From CAWBKV01 sp041946675 (GTDB taxonomy: Archaea; Halobacteriota; Methanosarcinia; Methanotrichales; Methanotrichaceae), in assembly GCA_041946675.1 (NCBI GenBank), contig JBHGAU010000042.1, forward strand, positions 1-23,579: a stretch of DNA of 23,579 nucleotides, read 5' to 3'. This document shows, in pieces, positions 15,378 to 22,941 of the stretch. The position numbers and the translations under genes are program-made. The notes under the pieces are model-generated. The model ran no database searches and had not been told where the DNA came from. It saw only the letters and a list, made by a program, of their open reading frames with translations. Within the stretch, counting starts at the first letter, position 1, and each line of letters opens with the position of its first letter.

Positions 15378-15881
15378 TTGGATCGCGAGAAAGCCTATTT
15401 AATCGCCATGCCCTTTAAAAAACGAGGCAAGAATAGCCTCAAAATAAGCGACTTCATCTTTGCCCTATCCCTGGACCTTAAATGGGGGCCGCCCGAGAAG
15501 GTACGCGCGCTTCTCAGAGAAGCCGATGCAGAGGGGATGGTGAAGCTTGACGGCGAGATTGTTCACGCCAGATTCGAGGCTGAAAGTGTGGATATACCTA
15601 TGGGATTCAAGCCCACTTCTGAAGAAGGGATTCTTGATAGAGGCATCAGGCTTATTACATCTAAAACAGGCATGAGCAGAAAGGAGATCATTGCTCTTGC
15701 GAACGAGAAGCAGGACTCGTTGCAGCGGCTGGTGGATCTGGATGCTGTTATGCTGCTGGTGGCAAGGGAGCTAGGAATAGATGTGAGCGATCTCGCAAAT
15801 GAAGCTTTCCAGAACTTATTGGCCAGGGTCAATACAGAGGAGGCTGATGCAGTGATATCCGATGTGGAGAAGGATATATGA
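15378..15881 (+). CDS. DUF2240 family protein
   Basis: A 167-residue archaeal protein of the DUF2240 family. The N-terminal half (DREKAYLIAMPFKKRGKNSL KISDFIFALSLDLKWGPPEK followed by VRALLREADAEGMVKLDGEI) is a winged-helix-like module. It is followed by VDIPMGFKP, then a helical C-terminal half (ILDRGIRLITSKTGMSRKEI, then LVDLDAVMLLVARELGIDVSDL). The start is TTG at 15378, preceded by GGTGG; no upstream in-frame ATG exists. The function is unknown; the fold suggests nucleic-acid binding. It lies divergently from the secreted-protein operon and shares its promoter region. Confidence 0.85.
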   Translation: MDREKAYLIAMPFKKRGKNSLKISDFIFALSLDLKWGPPEKVRALLREADAEGMVKLDGEIVHARFEAESVDIPMGFKPTSEEGILDRGIRLITSKTGMSRKEIIALANEKQDSLQRLVDLDAVMLLVARELGIDVSDLANEAFQNLLARVNTEEADAVISDVEKDI

Positions 15882-15933
15882 GACATCAGCATTCTTATGT
15901 TGAGGCACTACCCCGGCCGATTATTAATGCTAC

Positions 15934-15942
15934 TATAAATAT
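15934..15942 (+). promoter_or_regulatory. TATA box that decides the downstream start
   Basis: TATAAATAT lies at 15934-15942, so the ATG at 15945 would fall upstream of any transcript start. The next in-frame ATG, at 15981, is therefore the real initiation codon. Confidence 0.6.
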
Positions 15943-15980
15943 TTATGCAAGCACAACTAATATCATCCAGACGGCGAATT

Positions 15981-16289
15981 ATGGCTGATGCTACTTTATA
16001 CGAGATACTGGGCGTGTCCAAGGAAAGGGCGAACGAAATTGCGAAGATCGTCAGGAACTCCTTCTCCAAGTCCAGGAGTCCTGCAGATTGGATAAAGGAG
16101 CTGATAGATGAGTTCGGGATAACACCCGAAACTGCGGAGGTCTTTGCATGCGGCTGGTTTGCAGGCAGGTACGCGGGCGTATCTGAGGTCTTCAATATCG
16201 TTCAGCAGGAGATGGATAAGATCGAGAAGGATAAAGCAGAAAAAGCAGAGAAGGAAAGCAGATATCCTCAATCGGATGGCTATGTCTAA
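15981..16289 (+). CDS. Small helical protein of unknown function
   Basis: A 102-residue, mostly helical soluble protein beginning MADATLYEILGVSKERANEI. No family could be named with confidence. The middle, WIKELIDEFGITPETAEVFACGWFAGRYAG, looks like a compact helical bundle with a single Cys. The C-terminal tail (MDKIEKDKAEKAEKES) is a highly charged coiled-coil-like helix. The start at 15981 rather than 15945 is chosen because the latter lies inside the TATA box. It sits between DUF2240 and the radical SAM pair on the same strand but appears to have its own promoter. Confidence 0.75.
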   Translation: MADATLYEILGVSKERANEIAKIVRNSFSKSRSPADWIKELIDEFGITPETAEVFACGWFAGRYAGVSEVFNIVQQEMDKIEKDKAEKAEKESRYPQSDGYV

Positions 16290-16402
16290 CCTGAGTCCAA
16301 CTACCCTTCTTTCAAATGGGACTGTGGTCCCGTCCAATATATGACCTCATCCAACGAGGAATCGTAAGTTTAATCTTATATGGGCTGGGACAGGACTATC
16401 AT

Positions 16403-17746
16403 ATGCCCCCAAGGGTCCTCTTCACTACCATTTACAGGAAAAGCTCTGAGCCGTATGATTACATAGGAGCCAACACCAGGTCATGGTTCAGGTTCTACTG
16501 GCCCAGGATCCAGTCATTTGGGCTGCGCTTTTTGAAGCAGAATATCCCTGAGCTGGAGATACTGGAGTTTCCTACATGGGATGAGTACCAGAAGAAACTG
16601 GAAGAGGGCTGGGATGTGGTAGGGCTCTCATTCTATCTGAGCGAGACCCATGAAGCGCTGGAGATGGTCGAAGCTGCACGGCTTGCGGGCGCAGGAGAAG
16701 TCTGGGCAGGGAACTACGGCGCACTGACGACGGCGATCCATGACAAGTTTGACAAGGTCTTTGTGGGCTACTCAGAGCACCAGCTCGCTCCTCATTTCGG
16801 CAGACAGATCAAGGACATAATCCACCCTCCGTTAATAGAGTATCTGAACACGCCTTTCGGGATCAAGCTGAACATTTACGGAGTGCTTTTCACCACGCGC
16901 GGCTGTCCTGTAGGCTGCAAGTTTTGCCAGACTCCGGTATTTTGCAACAAGCCCAACATCATCCCACTGAAGAGCATTGAGCGGGTTCTCGCTTACTATA
17001 AAGAAAACGGCATAAATGTCGTCCTGATCGAGGATGAGAACTTCGGCTGCAACCGGCGCCATGCGGATCAAGTCGTAGAGCTGCTGGATAAATATGGGAT
17101 GGTCTGGGGATGTATGGCCCGTGCCGATTATCTGAAGAAGAAGATCGACGAGTGGGCAGAGATGAGGCGAAAGAACGGCCGGAAGGTGGCCGGCTTCGGA
17201 GGGGCTGCCATCGGCATCGAGAACCTGCACCAGGAGCGCCTCGATGAGATCAAAAAGAAGGAAGGCACTGAGGACATCCTTGAGACTGTGCATAAGCTGC
17301 AGAAACACGGCTTCGGAACAGTCGGATACTACATGATCGGCTTTGAGGATGACACCATTGAGAGCCTGAAGGTGGATATCCGCAAGCTGGCCGATCTGAA
17401 GCTGGATATCACTCAGATCTGCGTGATCACGCCGCTGCCCCAGACGCCCCTCTGGACTGAGATCGAGGAGAAGTACGGAATATGGGATCACGATTACCAT
17501 AACTACGACGGGAAGCATATGGTCTGGAACCATCCGCGTATCGCTCCGGAGGAGTTCCCGAAGATCCTCGACTGGTCCTTCAAGCAGACTTACTCCTGGA
17601 GCACACCGATACGCACGTCGGCGCGCGTATGGGCAAATGCCTATCGCTATGGCGGCATGTCAGGAGTGAGAGAGGTTGCTGCTTACATCTCCCGTGCGAA
17701 CAAATTCGATTGGAGCCAGGGCCCAAGGCTGCTCAAAACGAGCTGA
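16403..17746 (+). CDS. B12-binding-type radical SAM protein (first of pair)
   Basis: A 447-residue radical SAM enzyme with a cobalamin-binding-type N-terminal domain (class B radical SAM architecture). Residues about 1-145 form the Rossmann B12-like domain (WDVVGLSFYLSETHEALEMV; VWAGNYGALT). TTRGCPVGCKFCQTPVF gives the CxxxCxxC cluster site (Cys168, Cys172, Cys175), followed by VVLIEDENFGCNR and GGAAIGIENLHQERLDEIKK typical of the SAM barrel. The ATG at 16403 is preferred over longer starts: a TATA-like CTTATATGG about 25 bp upstream implies a leaderless mRNA, and the extra N-terminal residues look non-coding. Members of this class methylate unactivated carbons or rearrange lipids and cofactors; the substrate here is unknown. 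It ends 10 bp before a second enzyme of the same class. Confidence 0.88.
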   Translation: MPPRVLFTTIYRKSSEPYDYIGANTRSWFRFYWPRIQSFGLRFLKQNIPELEILEFPTWDEYQKKLEEGWDVVGLSFYLSETHEALEMVEAARLAGAGEVWAGNYGALTTAIHDKFDKVFVGYSEHQLAPHFGRQIKDIIHPPLIEYLNTPFGIKLNIYGVLFTTRGCPVGCKFCQTPVFCNKPNIIPLKSIERVLAYYKENGINVVLIEDENFGCNRRHADQVVELLDKYGMVWGCMARADYLKKKIDEWAEMRRKNGRKVAGFGGAAIGIENLHQERLDEIKKKEGTEDILETVHKLQKHGFGTVGYYMIGFEDDTIESLKVDIRKLADLKLDITQICVITPLPQTPLWTEIEEKYGIWDHDYHNYDGKHMVWNHPRIAPEEFPKILDWSFKQTYSWSTPIRTSARVWANAYRYGGMSGVREVAAYISRANKFDWSQGPRLLKTS

Positions 17747-17756
17747 AGACAGAAGC

Positions 17757-19214
17757 ATGAAGATACTACTTCTATCATCACCCGTCGTCCAGCCGGACTT
17801 CGACCGTATCGCAAGGCTGCCAAATCTTGGTCTGGCATCATTAGCGGCGCACGTAGATGACCTCTGCGAAGTCCATGTGGCGGATATTCATGGCCTGAAG
17901 ACCCACAGGGAATATGTTCGCAAGATGGTCAATGCCTATGATCTTGTCGGCCTGACGGCCATGAGCTTCCAGTACCATGAGTCGCTGGAGCTTGCGACGA
18001 TAGCAAAAGAATCCGGCGCAGAGACTGTCTTTGGCGGCTATCATCCGACGCTGGCCTACCAGGAGATTGCGCAGTCGCCGGATGCAAAGCTGATGGATTA
18101 TATAGTCCGGGGAGAAGGCGAGGCCACCATCAGGGAGCTGGTGCAGGCGAAGCTGGCCGGGAGCAATCTCGGAGGTGTGCAGGGTCTCTCATACCATGAA
18201 GGAGACAAAATGGTTCATAACCCAGCAAGGCCTTTGCTGAATGTGAGCGAGATCAGGATGCCCAACCGCGATGCCCGCCTGATCACAAAAGGATTCAACA
18301 GCCTCGGCGTTCCCATAGATTCGGTTGAGACCAGCCGCGGATGCACACAGGGCTGCAAGTTCTGTTCAATCAATATCATGTACGGCCGCAGGTTCCGCAA
18401 GTTTCCAATCGAACGGGTCATTTCTGATATCCAAGATGCTGAGGCCCATGGGGCAGGCTCGATATTCTTCCCTGACGACAATATAACGCTGGATGTGAAG
18501 CGGCTGGAGCAGCTCTGCCAGGCAATTATCGATGCCGAGCTCACACACCTCCGATATAAAACTCAGGCATCGGCTTCAGGTATCGCTTCCAGTAAAAGGC
18601 TCGTAGATAAGATGGGCGAGGCCGGGTTCGATGGAGTCTTTTTGGGCGTGGAGAGCGTGAATAAAAGGAACCTGCAGTTTCTGGGGAAGGGCAGGATGTC
18701 CGATGATGCCGAGAAGGCTGTTCAGTATTTGCATGATAATAATATTATTGTTTCTACTGGTTTGATTGGCGGAAACCCGGATGATGATGCCGAGGATATC
18801 TGGGAGAATTTCCGACTTGCCCGCAGGCTGAAGGTGGATATTCCAATATTCTACATCTCAACGCCGTATCCCAAGACGCAGATGAGATCTGAGCTTGAGG
18901 AGATGGGGCTTGTTGCTAATAACGATTTTACGAAGTATGATGGGCTGCATGCGAATCTTAATACGAGGCATCTTAGTGCGGAGGATGTGCAGTATATCAC
19001 CTGGGAGATGAACGCTCGCTATTATGATCTTGAGTGGTTCAGGTATAACAAGGTGAAGAGGCTTTATCCGAAGTGGTTCATCAGGGAGACATTACGATTA
19101 ATGCCGTTCTATGCCAAAAGGAAGATCGCTTTAGCTCTCAAGCTGCGCAGTAAAAAGGACTTATTTAGAGAAGATTTGGAAAGTGGTGGAGAGCTTTGCA
19201 AGGGTGTTACTTAA
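17757..19214 (+). CDS. B12-binding-type radical SAM protein (second of pair)
   Basis: A 485-residue class B radical SAM protein. Residues 1-135 are a B12-binding-like domain (MKILLLSSPVVQPDFDRIAR; GLTAMSFQYHESLELATIAK; VFGGYHPTLAYQEIA; YIVRGEGEATIRELV). ETSRGCTQGCKFCSINIMYG supplies the 4Fe-4S cysteines (Cys196, Cys200, Cys203). FFPDDNITLD, GFDGVFLGVESVNKRNLQFLGKG and STGLIGGNPDDDAEDI follow as in the Elp3/MiaB-like barrel. The complete DxHxxG cobalamin motif is absent (only DIHG at 43-46), as in many of these enzymes. The start is the ATG at 17757, ten bases after the upstream stop; a longer frame would overlap that gene. The C-terminal region is basic and helical and could contact membranes. 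Codon use becomes more AT-rich from about 18730. Substrate unknown. Confidence 0.88.
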   Translation: MKILLLSSPVVQPDFDRIARLPNLGLASLAAHVDDLCEVHVADIHGLKTHREYVRKMVNAYDLVGLTAMSFQYHESLELATIAKESGAETVFGGYHPTLAYQEIAQSPDAKLMDYIVRGEGEATIRELVQAKLAGSNLGGVQGLSYHEGDKMVHNPARPLLNVSEIRMPNRDARLITKGFNSLGVPIDSVETSRGCTQGCKFCSINIMYGRRFRKFPIERVISDIQDAEAHGAGSIFFPDDNITLDVKRLEQLCQAIIDAELTHLRYKTQASASGIASSKRLVDKMGEAGFDGVFLGVESVNKRNLQFLGKGRMSDDAEKAVQYLHDNNIIVSTGLIGGNPDDDAEDIWENFRLARRLKVDIPIFYISTPYPKTQMRSELEEMGLVANNDFTKYDGLHANLNTRHLSAEDVQYITWEMNARYYDLEWFRYNKVKRLYPKWFIRETLRLMPFYAKRKIALALKLRSKKDLFREDLESGGELCKGVT

Positions 19215-19892
19215 AAATGACTTTATTAACCTTATTCTAATTTCGAGGTATTACCTTCGATGAAGGTCAAAACTATCCATGTTTCAAAATCGTGCTTGTC
19301 ATTGGCGCAGATTATCAGATATGTATAACTTGCATAGTAAACAGCCCACCATAGGTTACTGTATTCGATTTCCAAAAACGGCTTACTGTTATTGAAATTG
19401 TTATCAGCACATTATTATAAACACCTTTCCCTTGCTCTTGCCCAAATACCTTTTCGCTCCAGGTTATACAGCGGATTTTTGTTTTAGCCTCTATCGAAAA
19501 AATCGGTATCGGGCAATTATCGAAAATTCATTCCATAAAGTATAGGAACGATGAGTTAGGCAGAATGGTATTTTGGCCGTTTTGGTGAGCTTTGCAAGTT
19601 ATATAATCTGCTGCGACCAACTAACAGGCTGAGTACGTGTAACATCGAGACAGTTCTATGATATTTTCTAAACGGGAGTTGAGTCGGAAGGGAAGCATCC
19701 TGCGATCATAAACAAAATGTCATAAAACTCGCATCCGTGGCTGACCCACCGTTTACAGTGACTATGCTACCGATCGTCCTGCATCTCATATTGTGTATAA
19801 TTCGAGAATTCCGTATTGGCATAAACTAAAATACTGATCTCTCATACCCAGATCGTTGATGAAGTGACTGGATGGTGAGCAGACGAGCAGTG
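19215..19892. other. Gene-free AT-rich interval after the radical SAM pair
   Basis: Only very short open frames without ribosome-binding sites occur here (for example a 38-codon frame from 19280). The stretch is rich in A and T with scattered T-runs just after 19214 that may end the radical SAM transcript. No tRNA-like cloverleaf was recognised. It marks the start of the gene-poor, decayed part of the window. Confidence 0.5.
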
Positions 19893-19982
19893 ATGAAGAT
19901 AAAAGACTTAATCGCGCCAAAACGAATTACAATATTGTTAAAAGTAGTTATGACTTTTGTTGGCAAAACAAATGTGTTTTAG
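19893..19982 (+). CDS. Possible 29-residue membrane peptide or gene fragment
   Basis: The frame reads MKIKDLIAPKRITILLKVVM TFVGKTNVF then TAG. A basic N-terminus followed by a hydrophobic helix is the usual start of a small membrane protein, so this may be the first part of the disrupted membrane gene beginning at 20003 rather than a free peptide. A GGTGAG motif lies about 16 bases upstream. Low confidence. Confidence 0.25.
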   Translation: MKIKDLIAPKRITILLKVVMTFVGKTNVF

Positions 19983-20002
19983 ATACAAAAGGGAATAATA
20001 TT

Positions 20003-20307
20003 ATGATATACGTCGGCATATTGTTATCAACTTATGCCGTTTTGGCAGGTATTATTATAAAACACATAGATGACATGCATATACCACCTATTTCATATGC
20101 GCTATTGCATCCTGCCATAACTATCCCCTTTAGTGTAGAATTGGGGATAAACTTGAGAATTTGGCAAAAAGTTTAGCCCAAGCTGTTGGGGCTAATGATA
20201 AAACAAGCGAAGATAGGGCAAATTTTATAGTAATTGCGTATAAATTTATACAAGTAGCGATGATTGGCATAGCTATATGTATTCTGTCCGTAGTCATTAA
20301 CTATTAA
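20003..20307 (+). pseudogene. Small membrane protein with a one-base frameshift
   Basis: Two overlapping frames form one plausible protein. The first (20003-20176) reads MIYVGILLSTYAVLAGIIIK ... ISYALLHPAITIPFSVELG then runs into a stop. The second, entered one base short at the GGGG run near 20142-20146, continues DKLENLAKSLAQAVG ANDKTSEDRANFIVIAYKF IQVAMIGIAICILSVVINY and stops at 20305-20307. Restoring a single G gives a 101-residue protein with an N-terminal membrane helix, a second hydrophobic stretch and a C-terminal membrane helix. It may be a real mutation, a sequencing error or programmed slippage. The family is unknown. Confidence 0.55.
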
Positions 20308-20316
20308 GGATAAAGG

Positions 20317-20518
20317 ATGATAAGAGTGATTAGGGACGGCAGCAGATACTACGCGAAAAAAGGAACCAAATGCAAAGCCTGTTCGTAATACCGCTAAGGC
20401 CGTCAATAATATACCATTATCAAAAAAACAGTTAAACGCGGAACAGGAAAAAAAGAAAGATCGAGTCCCAAGTGGCGGTATTTGCCACTTGATTCTTTTT
20501 AGAAATTCTCAGATGTAA
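20317..20518 (+). pseudogene. Remnant of a small basic reading frame
   Basis: Ten bases after the membrane protein an ATG at 20317, preceded by AAGGATAAAGG, opens MIRVIRDGSRYYAKKG and stops after 23 codons. In another phase, from 20330 to 20518, an uninterrupted Lys/Asn-rich frame (RKKEPNAKPVRNTAKAVNNI; LSKKQLNAEQEKKKDRV) lacks any start codon. This looks like one gene broken by a frameshift near 20335, but that is only suggestive. Its end overlaps a hairpin terminator. Confidence 0.3.
20469..20500 (+). terminator. Hairpin plus T-run terminator
   Basis: A perfect 8-bp stem CAAGTGGC/GCCACTTG (20469-20476 with 20484-20491, 7-base loop) is followed by ATTCTTTTT. This resembles a bacterial intrinsic terminator and would end the transcript of the disrupted membrane-protein genes. 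Confidence 0.8.
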
Positions 20519-20622
20519 AGATCATCCTAGCAGGTAGAACACTATTGTATGTGATACTACAATGCGGTAGTCTTACATATAGCCATAATTTAAATATCAA
20601 GAACCTCAATGGAGGTAATAAT

Positions 20623-20787
20623 ATGTTGCCGCATAAACAAAGCGATAAAACCGCAAAAATTTTACCGCCGCAGGATTATACTGCCCTTCTAAAAGCAACT
20701 GATGCAGCCTGGCAGCAATATAAACAGGATAGGGGAAAGCGCATTACCAGCGAGGAAGAGCTAAAGGAACATATAGACAGCTTATGA
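20623..20787 (+). CDS. Putative antitoxin of a YafQ/RelE-type pair
   Basis: A 54-residue protein starting at the ATG at 20623, six bases after GGAGGT (20611-20616). Upstream in-frame codons from 20545 lack such a site. The sequence MLPHKQSDKTAKILPPQDYTA LLKATDAAWQQYKQDRGKRI ends in EEELKEHIDSL, an acidic helical tail suited to wrapping a small basic toxin. The family was not recognised from its own sequence; the antitoxin role is inferred from position, size and the toxin-like gene three bases downstream. It appears intact, whereas the toxin is not. Confidence 0.65.
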   Translation: MLPHKQSDKTAKILPPQDYTALLKATDAAWQQYKQDRGKRITSEEELKEHIDSL

Positions 20788-20790
20788 TGT

Positions 20791-21090
20791 ATGGTTAAAA
20801 TCTTCGACCTGCATAAAAACATAAAATATGACCTGTTTTTCACAGAATAATTTGATTCTGAGTTATCCAATGCCAAAAAGAGAGACAAAGAGCTAGCAAG
20901 GCAAGTCGAAAAGAGACTCGAAAAACTTCAAACAAGCCCAGAATACGGCAAGCCTTTAAGCCATGACAAAGCCGGACTGCGTGAAGTCCATATCAAGGCC
21001 CACTGGGTTATACTTTATCGGATTGATTTCGAAAACACGACTGTTGTTTTGTTAAGGCTTGGAATTCATGAGGATATTTTAGGTAACTAA
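20791..21090 (+). pseudogene. YafQ/RelE-like toxin with in-frame nonsense codon
   Basis: A 99-codon frame interrupted only at codon 20 by TAA (20848-20850), in the context FFTE-stop-FDSELSNAKKRD. A single change of GAA or CAA to TAA would explain it. The rest reads through: VEKRLEKLQTSPEYGKPLSH, DKAGLREVHIKAHWVILYRID and LLRLGIHEDIL. These match the REVHI-x-x-x-W-x-x-x-YRI and RxGxHxxL/F motifs of YafQ, including the His residues of the ribosome-dependent RNase site. No suitable restart codon lies directly after the stop. The toxin is therefore probably silent, with an intact antitoxin upstream. A sequencing error is the simplest alternative. Confidence 0.8.
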
Positions 21091-21099
21091 CAGAGATGG

Positions 21100-21201
21100 C
21101 CTATAGGAGCTGCTGTTGGCGGCGCGTGGAGGTCGAAGTCAGGACCAAGACCAACTCTATGAGTCTGATAAAGACAAGACCTATAGGCTATAGGCTATAA
21201 T
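21100..21201. repeat. CTATAGG iteron-like repeats upstream of parA
   Basis: CCTATAGG (self-complementary) occurs at 21100-21107 and 21180-21187. The second is followed in tandem by CTATAGG (21188-21194) and CTATAAT (21195-21201), a 7-base period. A related CCTATAT lies at 21253-21259 just before the ribosome-binding site. The same motif recurs inside the downstream partner gene. An operator or centromere-like role for the ParA-type system is inferred. Confidence 0.6.
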
Positions 21202-21275
21202 CTAAATCTCAACAGCTTTTAGGAAAAGAGCATATATCATAAAGGCATTATACCTATATCCTGGAGGGAGTGCAC

Positions 21276-21837
21276 TTGTATGTTATAGCAATAGCATCAC
21301 AGATGGGTGGCTGTGGGAAAACAACAACAGCCGTCAATTTGGCCGCATACATGACCTTGAAGGAAAAAATCTTACTCCTTGAAGGAGGACCTGGTAAACG
21401 GGACATTTAAGCTGGCTGACAGAATAAAGGAGCTTAATGGCTATGATTATGTTTTGATAGATGCGCCTCCTTCTCTTGGCATTCTATGTTTAAATGCCTT
21501 GATAGCCAGTGACATGGTGATCGTGCCCGTCCAGGTGGAGTTTTTTGCCTTGAAGGGCCTTACAGTCATGATTGAGTTATTAGACCAACTTGCTGCTCGC
21601 GGCTATAATCCAAAACGACGGTATCTATTAACAATGTGCGATAACCGCAGAAAGTTAACAGAATTAGTATCGAGCAAAGTAAGAAGCGCGTTCGGAGAAA
21701 ACGTTTTCAAAACAACTATTCCAGAAAATGTAAAACTCGCAGAGGCTCCTATCCAGGGTAAACCGATTTGTGCTTATGATCCTGCAGCGTTTGGGGCTTT
21801 TGCTTATGATCAACTTGCTGATGAGGTATTGGTATGA
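21276..21837 (+). pseudogene. parA: ParA/Soj-type partition ATPase, internally deleted
   Basis: The N-terminal frame starts at TTG 21276 (GGAGGG just upstream; GTG at 21270 is possible). It reads YVIAIASQMGGCGKTTTAVN LAAYM, a Walker A P-loop in which the ParA signature Lys (KGGxGKTT) is Met. It ends at a TAA at 21408. The C-terminal part is in another frame (open from about 21379): KLADRIKELNGYDYVLIDAPP with the Walker B Asp, then VPVQVEFFALKG through PENVKLAEAP. Compared with intact ParA, roughly 55-60 residues between KILLLE (normally LLIDLDPQGN) and KLADRI are missing. CCTTGAAGGA occurs at 21355-21364 and again at 21377-21386, near the deletion joint. It overlaps the next gene by 4 bases (ATGA). 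Confidence 0.82.
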
Positions 21838-22316
21838 GCGGTCTAGAAGAAGGTCTTGATGATTTATTGAAAGGTGCCAATCCCAAGCGGGATGTTGAAC
21901 CTATAACCTCCGAACCTATAGGTTGTGAGGTTATAAGTGAAAAGGATAAAGCTATATCACCTATAAGTTTGGAGGATAAAGCCAATGAAGATAAAACTAT
22001 GCAACTTATAGGTTCAGAAGATATAGCTATTGAAGATATAGCCGAAGAAGATGATAAGCTGGATCTTCTGAACCTAACAAGTGCACAAAACATACAGTTA
22101 AAGGATCTGAAAATCGCAGTAAAGAAAGCGCAAGGCAAAAATCCTGTGTTTTCTGTTTGGTCGCCGTTTTGCACGGCAATGATGATCTACCTCCACAGGA
22201 CAACTCCAAGGTTTTCAAAAAGCATGCTTGGCAGGGTCGTTATTGAGAAGGCACTGGAAGACATGTATCCTGAATTAAGCAAGCAGATCAGAGAAGAAAT
22301 GAAGAAGGATCACTAA
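21834..22316 (+). CDS. ParA-partner protein (ParB-like role inferred)
   Basis: A 160-residue protein whose ATG overlaps the parA stop (ATGA). Residues 1-20 (MSGLEEGLDDLLKGANPKRD) resemble the short N-terminal segment many partition partners use to contact ParA. Residues about 21-75 are a low-complexity acidic stretch built from variants of an I-x-SEPIG/ISLEDKA/IGSEDIA unit. Residues 104-160 (NPVFSVWSPFCTAMMIYLHR; TPRFSKSMLGRVVIEKALED) are helical and could be a ribbon-helix-helix or HTH DNA-binding domain. No family was recognised; the function is inferred from operon position. The repeat region is encoded by CTATAGG/CTATAA-type DNA repeats with a 34-bp palindrome at 21902-21935. The gene is intact although parA is broken. 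Confidence 0.75.
   Translation: MSGLEEGLDDLLKGANPKRDVEPITSEPIGCEVISEKDKAISPISLEDKANEDKTMQLIGSEDIAIEDIAEEDDKLDLLNLTSAQNIQLKDLKIAVKKAQGKNPVFSVWSPFCTAMMIYLHRTTPRFSKSMLGRVVIEKALEDMYPELSKQIREEMKKDH
21902..21935. repeat. 34-bp palindrome inside the ParA-partner gene
   Basis: TATAACCTC and GAGGTTATA flank the perfect 12-base palindrome AACCTATAGGTT, separated by CG on one side and GT on the other. Fifteen of 17 base pairs are matched. The core shares CCTATAGG with the repeats upstream of parA. Further variants follow at 21960-21967 (CCTATAAG) and 22005-22012 (CTTATAGG). Confidence 0.88.
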
Positions 22317-22375
22317 CACAGCAAGCAAGAAGACCAACAATAAGCGCATAACAAAAATTCTTTGAGGATTGAAAC

Positions 22376-22900
22376 ATGACAGGATATACGATTATCATCA
22401 AAAAGGGGCGAGAGAATTATTCTGCTTACACTCCCGAGTTCCCTGGCATAGTTGCGATCGGTGAAACAGAGGCAGAAGTAACTGAGCTACAGATGAAAGG
22501 AATTGAGTCCTGGCAGCAAGAGTTAATGGAGGGAGACGATGCTGATTGGCGGCTTTATGAACTGATAGATCAAAGCCCAAGTCAAACCATAGATTCTCTG
22601 GCAGAAGCAATGAGCTGGAGCAGTTCAGAGACTTCGGCTGCAGTGCGTAGATTAGAGGAGGAAGGACTGGTACGCACTGTGAAAGATGAACAAAATATCC
22701 CTGTAATCAAACCCGTTGAATGGTGGGAGTTCTTTACCAAGGAAGAGCTTGATGAGTTTATGAAACCTGAGTTTTGGGACAATGTTGATGCTATCATGAA
22801 AGCGGCTGAAGAAGAGGAGCGACAACAAGTGATAGTAGCTCAGAAGAAAGTCACAGACGATGGTGAAATAATTGAAGTCGAGCCAGCCAGGGAGATATAG
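22376..22900 (+). CDS. HicB-like N-terminus fused to a winged-helix domain
   Basis: A 174-residue protein. Residues 1-45 (MTGYTIIIKKGRENYSAYTP EFPGIVAIGETEAEV) are a HicB-like partial RNase-H fold, closely related to the antitoxin at 4937-5146. Residues about 56-105 form a winged helix: DWRLYELIDQSPSQTIDSLAEA, then SSETSAAVRRLEEEGLVRTV. The C-terminal part is acidic (EWWEFFTKEELDEFMKPEFW; KAAEEEERQQ). Regulators with this arrangement usually repress their own operon. No hicA gene follows; instead an acylphosphatase-fold gene begins 41 bp downstream. GAGG at 22364-22367 precedes the ATG. It appears intact. It may be an orphan antitoxin or the regulator of the next gene. Confidence 0.82.
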   Translation: MTGYTIIIKKGRENYSAYTPEFPGIVAIGETEAEVTELQMKGIESWQQELMEGDDADWRLYELIDQSPSQTIDSLAEAMSWSSSETSAAVRRLEEEGLVRTVKDEQNIPVIKPVEWWEFFTKEELDEFMKPEFWDNVDAIMKAAEEEERQQVIVAQKKVTDDGEIIEVEPAREI

Positions 22901-22941
22901 GATATAGCTCAAATACAAAAACATGCTAATTCCATCATGAA

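Noticed and set aside
16832..17533. Long 233-codon frame on the minus strand
   Set aside because: It is antisense to the first radical SAM gene, has no recognisable motif, and reflects the codon bias of the real gene.
19215..20002. tRNA or other structured RNA in the long gap
   Set aside because: No TTCGA-type T-loop with a pairing acceptor stem, and no conserved RNA block, was found by eye.
21100..21201. CRISPR-like array
   Set aside because: The repeat unit is 7-8 bases with no spacers of uniform length and no cas genes.
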